NCBI GenBank assembly: GCA_000497835.1
Contig: KI547171.1
Location: forward strand, 373,456-414,519
DNA from: a gamma proteobacterium L18
GTDB taxonomy: Bacteria > Pseudomonadota > Gammaproteobacteria > Pseudomonadales > Pseudomonadaceae
Direction of reading: 5' to 3'
Length of the DNA: 41,064 bases
Part shown: positions 16,831 through 24,767 of the stretch, in pieces
How positions within the stretch are numbered: position 1 is the stretch's first letter
How the letters are laid out: the number at the start of each line of letters is the position of its first letter
The notes under the pieces: model-generated
Seen by the model: the letters and a program-made list of their open reading frames with translations, nothing else
Database searches by the model: none
What the model was told of the DNA's origin: nothing
Position numbers and translations under genes: made by a program

Positions 16831-18534
16831 TCAGCTCAGCGGCGGGGTGCGCGGCGGGATCTGGCGCTTGTTGCCGCAGGCTTCGAAGGCCGACGCCAGT
16901 TGCAGCAACGCCGAGTCGTCATAGGCACGGCCGGCGAAGGTCAGCCCCACCGGCATGCCGATGTCGGCCATCACGCCCATGGGCACGGTGACCGTGGGCA
17001 CGCCCAGGTGACGGATGGCCAGGTTGCCGTTGGCCACCCAGATACCGTTGCTCCAGGCAATATCGGCCGAGGCCGGGTTCACGTCGGCATCGGCCGGGCC
17101 CACGTCGGCGACGGTGGGGAACAGCACGGCATCAAGCCCCAGGCCGGTCATCCAGTCTTCAAGGTCAGTACGGCGCGTCTGCTCCAGGCCACGCAGGCCG
17201 TCGGGGAGGGTGCTGATCTCGTTCCACGGCGTGATGCCGCGCTGGGCCATGCGCACGTACTCGTCCATGCCGGCGGCCAGGTCGTCCTCGCGGTTGGGCA
17301 GGGTGCCCGGGTCGTGAGGGAAGATCAACGGGCCGTCGACGTCGGCCAGGCGGTTGAGCACCGGGTCGTCGTTGGCGCGCAGGAAGTCATCGAACGCCCA
17401 GGCGCTCAGGTCCCACAGCTCATGGTGCAGGAACTCTTTGCTGACCAGGCCACGGGTGAACACGGTCGGCGCGCCGGGGCGGTCGCCTTCGCAGTTGGAC
17501 ACCAGCGGGAAGTCCACTTCGACCACTTCGGCACCGGCTGCTTCCAGGGCCTGGCGGGCCTGTTGCCACAGGTCGATGACGGTGGCGCGGGTGTTGATGC
17601 GCTGACCGGTAGGGCCGCCGATGCCGGGGGCTTCGGCGGTGCCGGCCGCTTCGTCGGCATTGATGTACATGCGCGGCACGCCCAGGCGCTTGCCCTTCAG
17701 GGCGGCGGGGCTGGCGGCCAGCTCAAGGTAGGAGGCCGGGCGCACCGAGTCGACGCTGGGGATCGGTACCCAGGGCTGCAAGCGCCACAGGTCGCCACGG
17801 GTGTCGGTGTCTTCGGCTACCACCACGTCCAGCACTTCCAGCAGGTCGGCCATGGTGCGGGCGTAGGGTACGACCACGTCCATGGTCGGGGTCAGCGGCC
17901 AGTTGCCGCGTACCGAAATCACCCCGCGCGACGGCGTGTAAGCGCACAGACCGTTGTTGGAGGCCGGGCCGCGGCCGCTCGACCAGGTTTCCTCAGCCAG
18001 GCCGAAGGCGGCGAAGCTGGCGGCTGTCGCGGTGCCGGCGCCGTTGGACGAGCCCGAGGCGAACGGGGCGGTCAGGTAATCGGCGTTGTAAGGGCTTTCG
18101 GCACGGCCGTAAACGCCGCGCTGCATGCCGCCGTTGGCCATGGGCGGCATGTTGGTCTTGCCCAGGCAGATGGCGCCGGCGGCGCGCAGGCGTTCGATGG
18201 TGAACGCGTCGCGATGGGCCACCAGTTTGGCGAATGCCGGGCTGCCGGACGCCGCAGTCAGGCCCTTGACCAGGTAGCTGTCCTTGGCGGTGTAGGGGAT
18301 GCCGTCCAGCGGGCCGAGGGTTTCGCCGCGGGCACGGCGTGCGTCGCTGGCCTGGGCTTCCTTGAGCGCCTCGGGGTTGCGCACCACCACCGCATTCAAT
18401 GCAGTCTCGGTGCCTGGCACATCGTAGGCGTCGATGCGCGCAAGGTACGCCTCAACCAGCTCGACGGCGGTTGTCTGGCCTGATTCAAGCGCAGCACGCA
18501 GCTGGGCAATGGAAACTTCGGTGACCTCGATCAT
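16831..18534 (-). CDS. Amidase-signature family hydrolase
   Basis: A 567-residue amidase-signature enzyme, hydrolysing an amide or related bond of unknown substrate. The Ser-cisSer-Lys triad can be placed: Lys84 in PYTAKDSY, the cis-Ser in FASGSSNGAG (162/163) and the nucleophile Ser185 in ETWSSGRGPAS, which aligns with TGGSIRxPAS of other members. The nucleophile loop is divergent, with Trp and Ser in place of the two Gly, so specificity may be unusual. There is no signal peptide. It is divergent from an MFS transporter, suggesting uptake and hydrolysis of one compound, but this is inference. Confidence 0.85.
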   Translation of the reverse strand: MIEVTEVSIAQLRAALESGQTTAVELVEAYLARIDAYDVPGTETALNAVVVRNPEALKEAQASDARRARGETLGPLDGIPYTAKDSYLVKGLTAASGSPAFAKLVAHRDAFTIERLRAAGAICLGKTNMPPMANGGMQRGVYGRAESPYNADYLTAPFASGSSNGAGTATAASFAAFGLAEETWSSGRGPASNNGLCAYTPSRGVISVRGNWPLTPTMDVVVPYARTMADLLEVLDVVVAEDTDTRGDLWRLQPWVPIPSVDSVRPASYLELAASPAALKGKRLGVPRMYINADEAAGTAEAPGIGGPTGQRINTRATVIDLWQQARQALEAAGAEVVEVDFPLVSNCEGDRPGAPTVFTRGLVSKEFLHHELWDLSAWAFDDFLRANDDPVLNRLADVDGPLIFPHDPGTLPNREDDLAAGMDEYVRMAQRGITPWNEISTLPDGLRGLEQTRRTDLEDWMTGLGLDAVLFPTVADVGPADADVNPASADIAWSNGIWVANGNLAIRHLGVPTVTVPMGVMADIGMPVGLTFAGRAYDDSALLQLASAFEACGNKRQIPPRTPPLS

Positions 18535-18733
18535 GCTGCTACCGCCGATGGCTGAAGGGAAAGAAAAAAGGCAATGGGGTGACTGTAACCTGCCAGGGCA
18601 GGGGTATCACTTCTCGTCATGGAGGTGTTCATAGGGTTCTCGTTGCGCCGCGTGATGCGGGTGCGCTGAATTTACAGTGTGAGCATTATATTGAACAGCC
18701 CAAAAAACACCATGAGCGTCCCGATGAGGGCAT

Positions 18734-18762
18734 TTGACACCCTCCAAAACACGTCATACGAT
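18734..18762 (+). promoter_or_regulatory. Sigma70 promoter of the MFS transporter gene
   Basis: A perfect -35 TTGACA (18734-18739) is followed after 17 bases by TACGAT (18757-18762). Transcription would begin near 18769 and leave a leader of about 58 bases before ATG 18827. This also argues against any upstream start for the transporter. Confidence 0.65.
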
Positions 18763-18769
18763 GTCATAC
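18753..18769. promoter_or_regulatory. GntR/FadR-like operator overlapping the -10 region
   Basis: GTCATAC occurs twice as a direct repeat spaced by GAT, and GTNNNACNA of the FadR-type GntR consensus (TNGTNNNACNA) fits GTCATACGA. It covers the -10 hexamer, so binding would repress. A closely similar site precedes the lactonase gene at 24627. No GntR gene is in the window. Confidence 0.45.
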
Positions 18770-18826
18770 AAACCCATCGTCCTGCTGTCGAATGGGCTCA
18801 ATAAAAACAATAAAGGAACGCTCAGC

Positions 18827-20161
18827 ATGACAATCGATATCGGGCCCGCGTCCCGTCCGCAGGCCCATGCCCCCGCCAAGACCCTGACCAGCCGCTATCG
18901 CTGGACCATCTGTGCGCTGTTATTCGTCGCCATCGGCATCAACTACATCGACCGCCAGATGATCGGCATTCTAAAGCCCACCCTCAGCGCCGAACTGAAA
19001 TGGTCGGAATCGGACTACGCCAGTATCGTGTTCTGGTTCCAGTGCGCCTACGCCATCGGCTTCCTGACGTTTGGCCGCATCATCGACAAGGTCGGCGTGC
19101 GCATTGGTTATGCGATGGCCTTTACCCTGTGGACCCTTGCCAGCATCGGCCATGGGCTGGTGCAGGGCGTCACGCAGTTTGCCATCGCCCGGTTTGCCCT
19201 GGGCTTCGGCGAGTCCGGCAGTTTCCCGGCAAGCCTGAAGGCGGTATCCGAATGGTTCCCGCAGAAAGAGCGGGCCCAGGCCACCGGCATCTTCAACGCC
19301 GGTACCGCCTTCGGCCCCATCGTCACGCCACTGCTGGTGCCGGCCATCACCCTGGCCTGGGGCTGGCGCGCAGCGTTCATCTCCATTGGTGTGGTGACTG
19401 CGTTGTGGCTGATCGCCTGGCTGTTGATGTACCGCAGCCCCCAGGACCATCCGCGCGTCAGCGCCAGTGAACTGGACTACATCCGCAGCGACACCGATCC
19501 GTCGCTGCCGGTAGACGCCACGCCTGCGAAGTTCTCCTGGTTCAAGCTGCTGACCTTCCGTGAAACCTGGGCGTATGCGGCGGGCAAGTTCCTGACCGAC
19601 CCGATCTGGTGGCTGTACCTGTTCTGGCTGCCGGACTTCCTGGGTAAGACCTACGGCCTGGACCTGAAGTCGTTCGGCCCGCCCTTGATTGCGGTCTACC
19701 TGCTGGCTGACCTGGGCTCGGTGCTGGGGGGCTGGGGGTCGTCACGGCAACTGAAAAACGGCCGTGGCGTGAACGCTGCGCGCAAGACCACCATGCTGAT
19801 TTGCGCCTTGGCGGTGATCCCGATCGTGACCGCGCAGTTTGTCTCTAGCCTGTGGCTGGTGGTGGCGATCATTGGCTTGGCCGCCGCCGCGCACCAGGCC
19901 TGGTCGGCCAACCTGATGACCTTGCCCTCCGACCTGTTCCCCAAGCAGGCGGTGGCCTCGGTGATCGGCATCGGCGGCACTGCAGGGGCCATGGGCGGCA
20001 TGCTGATGACCACCTACAACGGCTACATCCTGGACGTGTTCAAGTCTTACCAGCCGATTTTCATCGTGGCGGGCAGTGCGTACCTGGTGGCGATCGTGGT
20101 GATTCATGTGCTGACGCCACGGCTCAAGCCCGTGGCGGCGGAGCGGCTGCTCCGAAGCTGA
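18827..20161 (+). CDS. MFS transporter, anion:cation symporter (hexuronate-type) family
   Basis: The protein has 444 residues from ATG 18827, which has AAAGGA nine bases upstream; longer in-frame versions would begin inside the promoter. It has about 12 membrane helices. The first carries AIGINYIDRQMIGILKPTL, a pattern typical of the ACS family that includes hexuronate, glucarate and phthalate carriers; WWLYLFWLPDFL in the second half is also typical. The likely substrate is an organic acid, possibly a sugar acid, and the operator type fits that idea. It is divergent from the amidase gene, which may act on the same compound. Confidence 0.87.
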   Translation: MTIDIGPASRPQAHAPAKTLTSRYRWTICALLFVAIGINYIDRQMIGILKPTLSAELKWSESDYASIVFWFQCAYAIGFLTFGRIIDKVGVRIGYAMAFTLWTLASIGHGLVQGVTQFAIARFALGFGESGSFPASLKAVSEWFPQKERAQATGIFNAGTAFGPIVTPLLVPAITLAWGWRAAFISIGVVTALWLIAWLLMYRSPQDHPRVSASELDYIRSDTDPSLPVDATPAKFSWFKLLTFRETWAYAAGKFLTDPIWWLYLFWLPDFLGKTYGLDLKSFGPPLIAVYLLADLGSVLGGWGSSRQLKNGRGVNAARKTTMLICALAVIPIVTAQFVSSLWLVVAIIGLAAAAHQAWSANLMTLPSDLFPKQAVASVIGIGGTAGAMGGMLMTTYNGYILDVFKSYQPIFIVAGSAYLVAIVVIHVLTPRLKPVAAERLLRS

Positions 20162-20172
20162 TCAGTGGCAAT

Positions 20173-20231
20173 TTGCATCATATGCAATGCATTAGCATGG
20201 AGTAATTAATTATGCATTGTATATGATGCAA
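20173..20231. promoter_or_regulatory. Twin HipB-type operators downstream of hipA
   Basis: Two 18-base sites TGCAT-N8-ATGCA (20174-20191 and 20213-20230) lie as an inverted pair, centre to centre 39 bases, ending five bases from the hipA stop. Their wider 20-base arms match at 19 of 20 positions. The E. coli HipB site has the same 5-N8-5 layout (TATCC-N8-GGATA). The 19-base spacer lacks a clear -10 hexamer, unlike the pair before hipB. Confidence 0.6.
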
Positions 20232-20236
20232 TTCCG

Positions 20237-21448
20237 TTAGGTGGCCAAGCTGCGCTGAATCCCCTCGGCCCATTGATTTAACATCGCGCGCCCGACAGCT
20301 TCGAACGCCGGTTGACGTTCAAGATACTGTTCAAGCTCTCTCATCGCTTTCTTCATTCCATCAGCGACTTCATTCAGCAAATCTGCGCACCGGCCTTCGG
20401 TCAGTTGGCAGGCGACACGGCCAAAGCGGATTAAAGTCTTGTGTTTGGGCCATGCTTTGGAGCCTCCCAGCAACAAGGCCATCGAGTCTTGCCTGATGTA
20501 GACGGTCGTTGTCACTATGTCGTAGGCGGGCGCCAGCCATACGGGCGCATCATCCGCGCAATCACGGTACAAAACGCCGAAATTTTTCAGGTGAGCATCG
20601 CCGTTGCGCACCATGGCTGACAACGCAACGATCTTGAAAAATGCTTCAAGGGCGTCGGTCAGCATTACCGGACTCACGAACGCCCGAATTTGCCTGGCTG
20701 CGCCCTCGTAGGAACCGTCATATTTGGCTTTCGACGGCCAGCCGTTGAGCACGCAGAAATCCTCGAACCCCAGGTAGCCATGCTCATCACGATCAAATCG
20801 CTCCACTAGCAGAAATCGACCGTGGTCACTCAGTTCGACCTTTGGTACCGCAAGTCCCGAGTAACGCGCGGCCTGCATGCAGAAGAACTCGTTCGCAGCC
20901 AGGTCCGGGAAGTCCTGGGCGACGAACGCCTTGACCAGATGAGTAGCGCTACGATGAGTGAGGCGGTCGATGCCATTGCCGTCGGCAATCAGCACTTTGG
21001 GCTGTACCCCGGAAACGCCGGAATATTGCCCGTACTGGCTGACCAATGCTTCGAACAATCCTTCGGTGCCATCGTGGGTCAGCAGGTGCGCCACATCTGT
21101 CGTAGGCAATGATGTTGATGGGGCCTGGCCGATTCCTACGCGCCCCAACTGGTGCGGGCCGACGATGGCCAATAGCGCGAAATCATCAAAGCCGCGAACG
21201 GTCTTGCTGAATCGTCGTTGTAGTTCGGCCCGCAGCGCGCCTTCGGGCAGGTTCATCTCGAACAGCGGTGCAACACCGCGCTGCCAGTCATAACTTTGCA
21301 GCCGGCTGGGCATGGTCAACGAGACAGACTCGCGCTGTGGCGTCTGGCTGTCGTAGCTGAAAACCGAAGCATCTTCGGCGGCGCGCCCCAGCGCTCCCAC
21401 GGGTCGCCCAAGTACGTTGACCTGAAGCTGCGTGTCTGGCTCAGTCAT
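20237..21448 (-). CDS. hipA: HipA-family serine/threonine kinase toxin
   Basis: A 403-residue HipA-like kinase. HipA toxins phosphorylate aminoacyl-tRNA synthetases or other targets and slow growth; HipB neutralises and represses. Visible motifs are SGVSGVQPKVL (Gly-rich loop, 143-153), LLVERFDR (214-221), the catalytic RNGDAHLKNFG (Asp284, Lys288, Asn289) and APAYD with metal-binding Asp310. By eye, the residue matching the regulatory Ser150 of E. coli HipA is Gly144, with a Ser two positions later. The gene overlaps hipB by eight bases. Base composition is visibly less GC-rich than the flanks, suggesting acquisition. The target is unknown. Confidence 0.88.
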   Translation of the reverse strand: MTEPDTQLQVNVLGRPVGALGRAAEDASVFSYDSQTPQRESVSLTMPSRLQSYDWQRGVAPLFEMNLPEGALRAELQRRFSKTVRGFDDFALLAIVGPHQLGRVGIGQAPSTSLPTTDVAHLLTHDGTEGLFEALVSQYGQYSGVSGVQPKVLIADGNGIDRLTHRSATHLVKAFVAQDFPDLAANEFFCMQAARYSGLAVPKVELSDHGRFLLVERFDRDEHGYLGFEDFCVLNGWPSKAKYDGSYEGAARQIRAFVSPVMLTDALEAFFKIVALSAMVRNGDAHLKNFGVLYRDCADDAPVWLAPAYDIVTTTVYIRQDSMALLLGGSKAWPKHKTLIRFGRVACQLTEGRCADLLNEVADGMKKAMRELEQYLERQPAFEAVGRAMLNQWAEGIQRSLAT

Positions 21449-21689
21449 GGAAGCCGCCTTTTTTCAACTCGTCGAGGGTGGGACGGCCACGTCGTTTGGC
21501 TGCTGCAACCAGCTCATAGCCGAAGCCAGCAAGGATGGCTTCTACTTTGCGCAAGCCGATTTCGTTGAGGGTGCCATTCTCGATACCAGAAATAGTGGAG
21601 CGGCTCATGCCATATTTACTGGCCAACGCCTCTTGAGTAAGCCCGTGGGCTTTACGCAGTTGTTTGATGACTTCGCCGATTTGATTCAT
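21441..21689 (-). CDS. hipB: HipB-family antitoxin and repressor (XRE HTH)
   Basis: An 82-residue helix-turn-helix protein. The HTH spans about residues 5-60 with LTQEALASKYGMSRSTISGIENG, a classical XRE motif. HipB-type antitoxins bind the partner kinase and repress the operon. The C-terminal tail is short and basic, then DELKKGG. It is the first gene of the pair, and its promoter region carries two operator copies. It overlaps hipA by eight bases, so both are translated from one transcript. Confidence 0.9.
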   Translation of the reverse strand: MNQIGEVIKQLRKAHGLTQEALASKYGMSRSTISGIENGTLNEIGLRKVEAILAGFGYELVAAAKRRGRPTLDELKKGGFHD

Positions 21690-21696
21690 GACAGAC

Positions 21697-21755
21697 CTGC
21701 ATTACATGCAATGCAAAAACCTATTATAAATTATTTTGCACTGCATTTGATGCAT
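21697..21755 (-). promoter_or_regulatory. hipBA promoter with twin operators
   Basis: Two 18-base sites (21698-21715, TGCAT-N8-ATGCA; 21737-21754, one mismatch) form an inverted pair with centres 39 bases apart. Between them, on the minus strand, is a perfect -10 TATAAT (21723-21728), so HipB binding to both sites would bracket the promoter. The -35 is weak. The same spacing and sequence recur after hipA at 20173-20231. Confidence 0.7.
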
Positions 21756-21783
21756 ATTGGGCTATTTCTGCCAGGCAGCGGGT

Positions 21784-22938
21784 TTACCAGAACGATGGCG
21801 GTGCGCTAAGGGCCTGGCCGATCACGTCGATGGCGCGGTCCACATCGGCTTCGGTGGTGTAGCGGCCCAGGCTCAGGCGCACGCTGCGTTGCGCCTGTTC
21901 GCTGCTCAGGCCAATGGCGACCAGGACGTGGGACGGACCGGCACTGGCGGAGTTGCAGGCAGAGGTCGACGATACGGCCAGGTCGTTTGCCAGGCTGGCA
22001 CTGTTGAAACCGGCCACGTCGATGCACAGGTTCAACGTATGGGGAATGCGCTGATCGGGACAACCGTTGAGGCGCACGCCTGGCAATTGCAGCAGGCCGT
22101 CGCGCAGGCGCGTCGACAGGGCCTGGATACGTTGTTGTTCCTCCTCCAGGTGTGCGGCTGCCAAGGCGTAGGCGCTGCCCATGCCAACGATCTGGTGGGT
22201 GGCCAGGGTGCCCGAACGCAGGCCCTGTTCATGGCCGCCGCCGTGGATCTGGGCGCGCAGGGCAGGGCGCGCGCGTTCGCCCACGTACAGCGCGCCGATG
22301 CCTTTGGGGCCGTAGCTTTTGTGCGCCGAGATGGACAGCATGTCGACCGGCCACTGGCTCAGGTCGATGGCGACCTTGCCCGTGCCTTGGGCGGCGTCCA
22401 CGTGCATCAGCGCGCCGTGCTCACGGACCATTTGGCCGATGGTGGCGACGTCGGTGAGGGTGCCCAGTTCGTTGTTCACCAGCATCAGCGACACCAGCAG
22501 GGTGTCGGCGCTCAGTGCTGCGCGCACGGCGTCTGGCTGAATCAGGCCGTTGGTATCCGGGCTCAGACGGGTGATACGGAAACCCTGCTGCTCAAGCTCG
22601 TTGACGGTGTCGAGGATGGCCTTGTGTTCCAGCACGCTGGTGATGATGTGGCGGCGGTCGGCACTGGCCGAAGCGGCGATGCCTTTGAGCGCCAGGTTGT
22701 TGGATTCGGTGGCGCCGCTGGTCCACACCAGGGAGTCGGCGGGTGCGCCGATCAGTTCGCCCACCTGGCGCCGTGCCAGTTCCACGGACTGCCGCGCACG
22801 CTGGCCGAAGGCATGGGAGCTGGAGGCCGGGTTGCCGAAGTTGCCGGCCTGGCCCAGGCACTCGACCATGGCGGCGATCACGCGGTCGTCGACGGGGGTG
22901 GTGGCGGCATAGTCGAAATAAAGCGGGGCGTTGGGCAT
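21784..22938 (-). CDS. Cysteine desulfurase (IscS/NifS-like)
   Basis: A 384-residue PLP enzyme that takes sulfur from cysteine for Fe-S clusters or tRNA thiolation. The PLP lysine is Lys207 in SISAHKSYGPKG, preceded by His206. The persulfide cysteine is Cys328 in SSTSACNSASAGPSHVL, which matches the IscS loop SSGSACTSA. YFDYAATTPVD at the N-terminus and TSGATESNN are standard. It is not in an isc operon; iscR, iscU and iscA are absent here, so it is probably a second, stand-alone desulfurase. Its stop lies 28 bases from the outer end of the hipBA promoter operators. Confidence 0.9.
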   Translation of the reverse strand: MPNAPLYFDYAATTPVDDRVIAAMVECLGQAGNFGNPASSSHAFGQRARQSVELARRQVGELIGAPADSLVWTSGATESNNLALKGIAASASADRRHIITSVLEHKAILDTVNELEQQGFRITRLSPDTNGLIQPDAVRAALSADTLLVSLMLVNNELGTLTDVATIGQMVREHGALMHVDAAQGTGKVAIDLSQWPVDMLSISAHKSYGPKGIGALYVGERARPALRAQIHGGGHEQGLRSGTLATHQIVGMGSAYALAAAHLEEEQQRIQALSTRLRDGLLQLPGVRLNGCPDQRIPHTLNLCIDVAGFNSASLANDLAVSSTSACNSASAGPSHVLVAIGLSSEQAQRSVRLSLGRYTTEADVDRAIDVIGQALSAPPSFW

Positions 22939-23133
22939 GGGGCTTTCCCTATCGTGCTGGGGATCAGTGATGGGGAAAGCTTACGCTTCGGGGCGGGCAA
23001 AAATATTGATTTCTGCACGATGAATTGGGATGCCAATAGAATATTTTTCGCAGCTTGGAGGCTGTTGAGGAATTACAACCCGAGGCGCCAAAAAATTTCT
23101 CGCCAAGCACACAAGGCTAAAAACTCGGTGTGT

Positions 23134-23392
23134 CAGGCCATGGCGCGTTGCAACAAATGTGGGACCGGGCTCTGCCCGGGAAGCGCCGCGCGGGCGGCGC
23201 TCGATCTCAAGGGCGCTATAAAACCCAAGACTTGCACCTCGAAAACACACCGCATCTCCCTTCACGTGGGATCGGGGGAGGCCGCCAGGCGCATGTCGGT
23301 GGTTTTGCAGCGCTCTTGAGATCGAGCGCCGCCCGCGCGGCGCTTCCCGGGCAGAGCCCGGTCCCACATTTGTTGCAACGTACCATGGCCTG
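23134..23392. repeat. Very long near-perfect inverted repeat (92-base arms, 75-base loop)
   Basis: Bases 23134-23225 are the reverse complement of 23301-23392 with about five mismatches; the inner 72 bases (23146-23217) differ at one position. Each arm includes GGGACCGGGCTCTGCCCGGG followed by a GCGCCGCGCGGGCGGCGC palindrome, so each arm also folds on itself. It occupies most of the 502-base gap between the desulfurase and lactonase genes (22939-23440); I see no gene in that gap. No transposase is associated with it. Confidence 0.9.
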
Positions 23393-23440
23393 TTGGTCTG
23401 AGTTGTCAGCCTTTTGCGTTCGGCGGTTTATTGGGGTGCC

Positions 23441-24589
23441 TTACAGATTTACGATCTCAACCCAGTTGGCGCCGTTGCCCGTAGGGTAGCGGCCGTTCAG
23501 CGTCAACCCGCCAGTAGCCGGGTCAATGTCGAACACCGACAGTTGCGTGGACTTTTCCCCGGTGCAGATCAGGTGACGGCTGTCGGCACTGATCGCAAAC
23601 CCGCGTGGCTGTTTCTCGGTGGCGAAGGTGCCCACCAGGCTCAGGGTGCCGTGGGCCTTGTCCACCTTGAACGCTGACAACACGCTGCTGGTGCGCTCGC
23701 TGGTGTACAGGTAATTGCCGTCGGGCGTGATGTGGATATCCGCCGCCCAGATGTCCTGGCTGTTGTCGGCATGGGGCTGCATGGCCGGGGTGTCCACCCG
23801 TGACGGGCCGCGGGGCGCGCCGGGCTTGAGGCCGTAGTTGGCGGGCAGGCTGCTGGCCACGGCAACTTGGGTCAGTTGCCCGCTGTGGCTGTCCAGGGCG
23901 TAGCTGATGACCTTGTCCTGCAGCTCGTCCAGTACGTAGACGAAACGGTTGTCGGGGGCGAAGGCCAGATGGCGCGGGCCCAGGCCTTGGGGGGCGGGCA
24001 GGTGATCGGGGGTGTAGGGCGTCAGGTTGCCGGTCTTGCTGTCGAAGCGGTACTGCAACACACGCTCGCCGCCCAGGTTGGCCACCAGCAGGGTGCGGTT
24101 GTCATTGTCGATGCGCACCGAGTGGGCGTTCTGTGCGGTCTTGAGCGTCTGCAGCGGGGCGTCGGCGACCTTGTCCTTGTTTACCGAGGTGACGGTGACG
24201 ATGTCGTTGTCGTAGGAAACGCCGAACAGGTAGCGCCCCGTCCGGTCCAGCGAGATATAGGCGTAGCTGTCGGCGGCCGGGCTTTCGCTGACCTGGGTCA
24301 GGTGGCCGTCGGCCGGGGCGATGCTGAAGGTTTGCACGCGGTAGGGCTTGGAGCGCACGGCGGCATACAAGAGGCTGCGGTCGGGGCTGACCGCCATGGG
24401 CATCACGGTGGGGCCTGCCTGGGTGGTGGCGCCGGGGGTGAGTTTGCCGGTGCTGGCATCCAGGCGGTAGGTGGACAGGGTGCCATCGGCGGCGTTGGAG
24501 ACGTAGACGAAGGTAGAGGCCATGGTTACCTGACTGGACAATGTGAGGAAAAGAAGGGGGGCGGCCAAGCGCAGGAAGGATGAGGGCAT
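23441..24589 (-). CDS. Exported beta-propeller lactonase (6-phosphogluconolactonase-like family)
   Basis: The protein has 382 residues with a signal peptide of about 24 residues ending near TMAS, so it is likely periplasmic. The rest forms repeated seven-bladed-propeller blades, each marked by SPDRSLLY, APDNRFVYV, TPDGNYLYTSE or similar motifs. The family (YbhE/Pgl-like lactonases) hydrolyses sugar lactones; because this copy is exported, an unphosphorylated aldonolactone is more likely than 6-phosphogluconolactone. AAGGAG lies seven bases before ATG 24589. A GntR/FadR-like operator sits at 24627-24640. The substrate is inferred. Confidence 0.85.
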   Translation of the reverse strand: MPSSFLRLAAPLLFLTLSSQVTMASTFVYVSNAADGTLSTYRLDASTGKLTPGATTQAGPTVMPMAVSPDRSLLYAAVRSKPYRVQTFSIAPADGHLTQVSESPAADSYAYISLDRTGRYLFGVSYDNDIVTVTSVNKDKVADAPLQTLKTAQNAHSVRIDNDNRTLLVANLGGERVLQYRFDSKTGNLTPYTPDHLPAPQGLGPRHLAFAPDNRFVYVLDELQDKVISYALDSHSGQLTQVAVASSLPANYGLKPGAPRGPSRVDTPAMQPHADNSQDIWAADIHITPDGNYLYTSERTSSVLSAFKVDKAHGTLSLVGTFATEKQPRGFAISADSRHLICTGEKSTQLSVFDIDPATGGLTLNGRYPTGNGANWVEIVNL

Positions 24590-24626
24590 GGAGGGACTCC
24601 TTGTTATTGTCAGGCGAGGTTATCAG

Positions 24627-24640
24627 ACGTCGTATGACAA
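24627..24640 (-). promoter_or_regulatory. GntR/FadR-like operator before the lactonase gene
   Basis: On the minus strand TTGTCATACGACGT contains an exact match to the FadR-subfamily consensus TNGTNNNACNA. It shares GTCATACGAYGT with the MFS promoter at 18753. It lies about 40 bases before the lactonase start, within the likely promoter. Confidence 0.45.
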
Positions 24641-24658
24641 ATGCCAGTTCCTGGCGTC

Positions 24659-24746
24659 GTGGGAGCGGGTTCTACCCGCGAAAAGCATTTCGCGCAGTAT
24701 CTGACAACACGCGCAGTACGTTTCGTGGGCAGAGCCCACTCCCACA
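24659..24746. repeat. REP inverted pair
   Basis: TGGGAGCGGGTTCTACCCGC (24660 onward) pairs imperfectly with a copy reading TTTCGTGGGCAGAGCCCACT on the plus strand (24721 onward). This is the P. putida REP type, degenerate in the right arm, between the lactonase and aldo/keto reductase genes. Confidence 0.8.
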
Positions 24747-24767
24747 GGCAGCCGTTGCGGCGACTGA

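Noticed and set aside
16900..18483. Long open frame on the plus strand opposite the amidase
   Set aside because: Shadow of the amidase gene, whose catalytic motifs are all on the minus strand.
21757..23319. Plus-strand open frame across the desulfurase and the long inverted repeat
   Set aside because: It is antisense to a complete desulfurase gene and its end is made of palindromic DNA.
23134..23392. Long inverted repeat as the ends of an insertion sequence
   Set aside because: The space between the arms is only 75 bases and holds no transposase; no target-site duplication is evident.
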